Source: CAYUWK01 sp964580085
GTDB lineage: Bacteria; Patescibacteriota; Minisyncoccia; Minisyncoccales; CG1-02-41-26
NCBI GenBank assembly: GCA_964580085.1
Contig: CAZOJF010000009.1
Location: 1-16,124 of the forward strand
Length of the DNA: 16,124 nucleotides
Reading direction: 5' to 3'
Position 1 is the stretch's first letter, and every line of letters starts with the position of its first letter. The translations under genes were made by a program, and so were the position numbers. This document shows positions 13,701 through 16,124 of this stretch, piece by piece. The notes under the pieces are model-generated. The model did no database searches and was not told the DNA's origin. It was given only the letters and a program-made list of their open reading frames with translations.

Positions 13701-14744
13701 ATGATTATACTTTCTATTGATACATCTTGTGACGATACATGTATCGCTATATTAAAAATTAAAAACAAGAAAATTAAAATTCTTTCTAATATAATTTCTT
13801 CTCAAATAGATATTCATAGAAAATATGGAGGAGTTTATCCAAGCTTAGCCAAAAGAGAACATGAAAAAAATTTAGTACCTGTTTTGAAACAAGCGCTACA
13901 AGGAGCTAAAAAGAAAGAGAAATTCAAAAAACCAGATTTAATTGCCGTCACAATAGGCCCTGGTTTAGAACCTTGTTTATGGGTAGGATTGAACTTTGCT
14001 AAATCTTTGTCTTTTATGTGGGACATACACTTAATCCCTGTTAACCATATTGAAGGACATATTTTAGCTAATTTTATTAGTATAACCAAAAAAATTAAAT
14101 TCCCGATGCTTGCTTTGATAGTTAGTGGTGGACATACACAATTAATATTGATGAAAAAAATAAAAGATTATGAAATAATTGGAGAAACAAGAGACGATGC
14201 AGTTGGAGAATGTTTTGACAAGACAGCAAGAATCTTGGGCCTTGCTTATCCAGGAGGACCAAGCATTGAAGAACAAATTAAAAAATATCCAACATCTGTT
14301 CCTAAGTTTCAGATTAAACTACCTAGACCAATGATGTATTCAAAAGATTATGATTTCAGTTTCTCTGGTTTAAAAACAGCTGTTTTATATGATTATAAAA
14401 AAAGAAATAAAAAAATAAGAACTTCCAAAAAATACATTTCGGAAATGGCTAAAGAAATTCAACAATCAATTATTGATGTTTTAATTAAAAAAACAATTAA
14501 AGTAGCTAAAGATTATAAAGTAAAAACCGTAATCTTAGGAGGCGGAGTAGCAGCTAATCAAGAATTAAAAAAACAATTTAAAAAGACGATTAAGAAAAAA
14601 ATTCCTAAATGTTTTTTTTCGGTACCAGATCCAAAGTCCTGCACAGACAATGCTGCCATGATTGGAATAGCCGGATATTTTAATAAAAATAAAGCATTAA
14701 AAAATCCTCAAAAAATAAAAGTAAATTCTAATTTAAGGATATGA
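13701..14744 (+). CDS. tsaD: tRNA N6-threonylcarbamoyladenosine transferase TsaD (Kae1/YgjD)
   Basis: This 347-residue ASKHA-fold protein transfers the threonylcarbamoyl group to A37 of tRNAs reading ANN codons, with TsaB and TsaE as usual partners (not in the window). The start at 13701 gives the family's normal N-terminus, MIILSIDTSCDDT. A TTG 36 nt upstream would add 12 atypical residues and overlaps promoter-like sequence. Motifs in order: metal-binding His-Ile-Glu-Gly-His (116-120), Ser-Gly-Gly-His-Thr-Gln-Leu (142-148), Asp-Asp-Ala-Val-Gly-Glu (165-170) followed by Phe-Asp-Lys, Tyr-Pro-Gly-Gly-Pro, Phe-Ser-Phe-Ser-Gly-Leu-Lys (219-225), Gly-Gly-Gly-Val-Ala-Ala-Asn (280-286) and Cys-Thr-Asp-Asn-Ala-Ala-Met (314-320) with the second metal-site Asp316. 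Length is normal. The TGA stop overlaps the valS ATG (ATGA), so the two are translationally coupled. Confidence 0.96.
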   Translation: MIILSIDTSCDDTCIAILKIKNKKIKILSNIISSQIDIHRKYGGVYPSLAKREHEKNLVPVLKQALQGAKKKEKFKKPDLIAVTIGPGLEPCLWVGLNFAKSLSFMWDIHLIPVNHIEGHILANFISITKKIKFPMLALIVSGGHTQLILMKKIKDYEIIGETRDDAVGECFDKTARILGLAYPGGPSIEEQIKKYPTSVPKFQIKLPRPMMYSKDYDFSFSGLKTAVLYDYKKRNKKIRTSKKYISEMAKEIQQSIIDVLIKKTIKVAKDYKVKTVILGGGVAANQELKKQFKKTIKKKIPKCFFSVPDPKSCTDNAAMIGIAGYFNKNKALKNPQKIKVNSNLRI

Positions 14745-16124
14745 AACTTTCTAAAACTTATAAACCTAAGGAAATTGAAGATAAGATTTATAAACTCTGG
14801 GAAAAATCTGGTGTTTTAAAATCTAATTCAAAAAGCAAGAAAAAACCATTCTGTATTATTATGCCTCCGGTCAATGCTAATGGCTCTCTACATATTGGTC
14901 ATGCTGTTTTTATCACTTTAGAAGATATAATGATTCGCTCCCAAAGGATGAGAGGGAAAGAAGTATTATGGCTCCCCGGGGTTGACCATGCTGGGTTTGA
15001 AACCCAAGTTGTTTTTGAAAGACATCTAAAAAAACAAGGAAAAACAAGATTTCAATATTCGCCTGACCAGCTTTATAAAATGATTTGGAATTTTTGTGAA
15101 GAGAATAAAAAGATCGTTAAAAACCAATTTAAGAAATTGGGAGTTTCCTGCGACTGGTCAAAAGAAAAATTTACATTGGATGAAAATATTATTAAAGTTG
15201 TTTATAAAACTTTTAAAAAACTTTATGATGATCAGCTTATTTATAGAGGGAATCGCGTTATAAACTGGTGCCCTAATCATCAGACATCTCTCTCAAATTT
15301 AGAAGTTAAGCATAAACAAATAAACGGAAAACTTTATTATATAAAATATCCTTTAAAAGATTCTAAAGAATTTATTACTGTAGCTACCACAAGGCCCGAA
15401 ACAATGTTGGGAGATACAGCTGTGGCTGTAAACCCAAAAGATAAAAGATTCAGAGGTTTAATTGGCAAGAAAGTTATTTTGCCTTTATTAAGCAGAGAGA
15501 TATCAATTATCTCTGATAAAAGAATCGATATGGATTTTGGAACCGGAGCGCTTAAAGTAACTCCATCTAGTAGTGAGATTGATTTTGAAATTGGCAAAGA
15601 TCATAATTTAAATGTAATTGAGATTATTGATAAAAAAACTAGAATGACTGAAAAAGCAGGTAAAGAATATGCTGGATTAAATATTATGGAATGTCGAGAA
15701 AAAGTTATCCAAGATTTAAAAGATTTAAACTTATTTGAGAAAGAAGAAAATTACAAACATAATCTTGCTGTTTGTTATAAATGTGAAACCCCCATTGAAC
15801 CTTTAATGTCAAAACAATGGTTCGTTAAAATTAAACCATTGGCTCAACAAGCAATAAAAGTAGTAAATGAAAAAAAGGTAGAATTTATTCCTTCTTATTT
15901 TAAAAAGATCTACCTCCATTGGATGAAAAATATCCAAGATTGGAATATTTCCAGACAAATTACATGGGGGATTAGAATGCCTATCTGGTATTGCCAAGAT
16001 TGCCAAAACATTATAGTTACCGACGGTAAGCAACCTAAAAAATGTTCAAAATGCGGAAGTAAAAATTTGATTCAAGAAACTGATACTTTTGATACTTGGT
16101 TTTCTTCCGGACAATGGCCGTTTG
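14741..16124 (+). CDS. valS: Valyl-tRNA synthetase, N-terminal part (cut by window edge)
   Basis: This frame is open from the ATG at 14741 to the window end (461 codons, about half the protein). It carries class I motif His-Ile-Gly-His (51-54) after Met-Pro-Pro-x-Asn-Ala-Asn-Gly-Ser-Leu. Gly-Val-Asp-His-Ala-Gly-Phe-Glu-Thr-Gln (80-89) follows. The CP1 editing-domain motif Thr-Thr-Arg-Pro-Glu-Thr-Met-Leu-Gly-Asp-Thr-Ala-Val (216-228) is the ValRS type. Ile-Ser-Arg-Gln-x-x-Trp-Gly (403-410) and Asp-Thr-Trp-Phe-Ser-Ser-Gly (451-457) also fit. Zinc-type Cys pairs are at 345/348, 418/421 and 435/438. The enzyme charges tRNA-Val and normally hydrolyses Thr-tRNA-Val. The editing loop is odd: the usual Thr-Pro-Ala-His-Asp is Thr-Pro-Ser-Ser-Ser (274-278). 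The KMSKS motif lies beyond the window. It overlaps tsaD by 4 nt; AAGGA ends 1 nt before the ATG, too close for a normal ribosome-binding site. Confidence 0.95.
   Translation, partial: MKLSKTYKPKEIEDKIYKLWEKSGVLKSNSKSKKKPFCIIMPPVNANGSLHIGHAVFITLEDIMIRSQRMRGKEVLWLPGVDHAGFETQVVFERHLKKQGKTRFQYSPDQLYKMIWNFCEENKKIVKNQFKKLGVSCDWSKEKFTLDENIIKVVYKTFKKLYDDQLIYRGNRVINWCPNHQTSLSNLEVKHKQINGKLYYIKYPLKDSKEFITVATTRPETMLGDTAVAVNPKDKRFRGLIGKKVILPLLSREISIISDKRIDMDFGTGALKVTPSSSEIDFEIGKDHNLNVIEIIDKKTRMTEKAGKEYAGLNIMECREKVIQDLKDLNLFEKEENYKHNLAVCYKCETPIEPLMSKQWFVKIKPLAQQAIKVVNEKKVEFIPSYFKKIYLHWMKNIQDWNISRQITWGIRMPIWYCQDCQNIIVTDGKQPKKCSKCGSKNLIQETDTFDTWFSSGQWPF

Noticed and set aside
15337..15597. Minus-strand open frame inside valS
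   Set aside because: It is antisense to the conserved ValRS editing domain and has no family motif.
1..16124. Alternative genetic code with TGA read as glycine
   Set aside because: pilN and tsaD end naturally at TGA with normal family lengths, and conserved glycines in the helicase, ATPases and synthetase use GGN codons.
1..16124. CRISPR arrays, insertion sequences, integrases or attachment sites
   Set aside because: No regularly spaced repeats, transposase or integrase motifs, or tRNA 3'-end duplications were seen. Genes are packed with housekeeping-like spacing and uniform composition.

Overview
The window is a compact, AT-rich bacterial segment with almost no non-coding space. It most resembles a Candidate Phyla Radiation (Patescibacteria, probably Parcubacteria-like) genome. 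The supporting signs are a secretin-less type IV pilus operon, a pilin with a Trp/Tyr-Tyr-Cys-x-Asp-Ser-Thr-Gly block, strongly A/T-biased codon use, and start codons with almost no Shine-Dalgarno signal. TGA is used as a normal stop (pilN, tsaD), so this is not a lineage that reads TGA as glycine. The taxonomic placement is inferred from gene content, not proven.

Left half (1-7248, minus strand): a nearly complete type IV pilus cluster. In transcription order it is pilM, pilN, pilO, an 84-residue membrane protein, pilB, pilT, pilC and the pilin gene, followed by a clear intrinsic terminator. Beyond the terminator is the 5' end of a prepilin peptidase gene (pilD) that runs off the left edge. 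A good promoter (TTTACA-17-TACAAT) lies in the pilM/comF divergent gap, and a weaker one may serve the pilin gene alone. No secretin (PilQ) or classical PilP is present, as expected for a pilus crossing a single membrane.

Middle (7249-9873): a divergent comF gene (competence-associated phosphoribosyltransferase) collides tail-to-tail with a MATE-family exporter gene; the two share a palindromic TTAATTAA that supplies both stop codons. Upstream of the exporter lie two minus-strand tRNA-Ser genes (UGA and GCU), then a divergent plus-strand tRNA-Arg whose anticodon reads GCG.

Right half (9882-16124): recG starts 8 nt after tRNA-Arg and converges, with a 2-nt gap, on a membrane GT2-type glycosyltransferase gene. 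That gene in turn starts 3 nt after a minus-strand tRNA-Glu(UUC). Divergent from tRNA-Glu are tsaD (tRNA t6A modification) and, overlapping it by 4 nt, valS, which is cut by the right edge.

The pilus genes plus comF fit a retractable pilus used for attachment or DNA uptake. The right half is translation and genome maintenance (tRNAs, t6A synthesis, ValRS, RecG) plus an envelope glycosyltransferase. No mobile element, CRISPR array or wholly new system is visible. The points most worth a second look are the degenerate ValRS editing motif, the tRNA-Arg anticodon, the tRNA-to-start-codon junctions, the small protein in the PilP position and a possibly leaderless tsaD.
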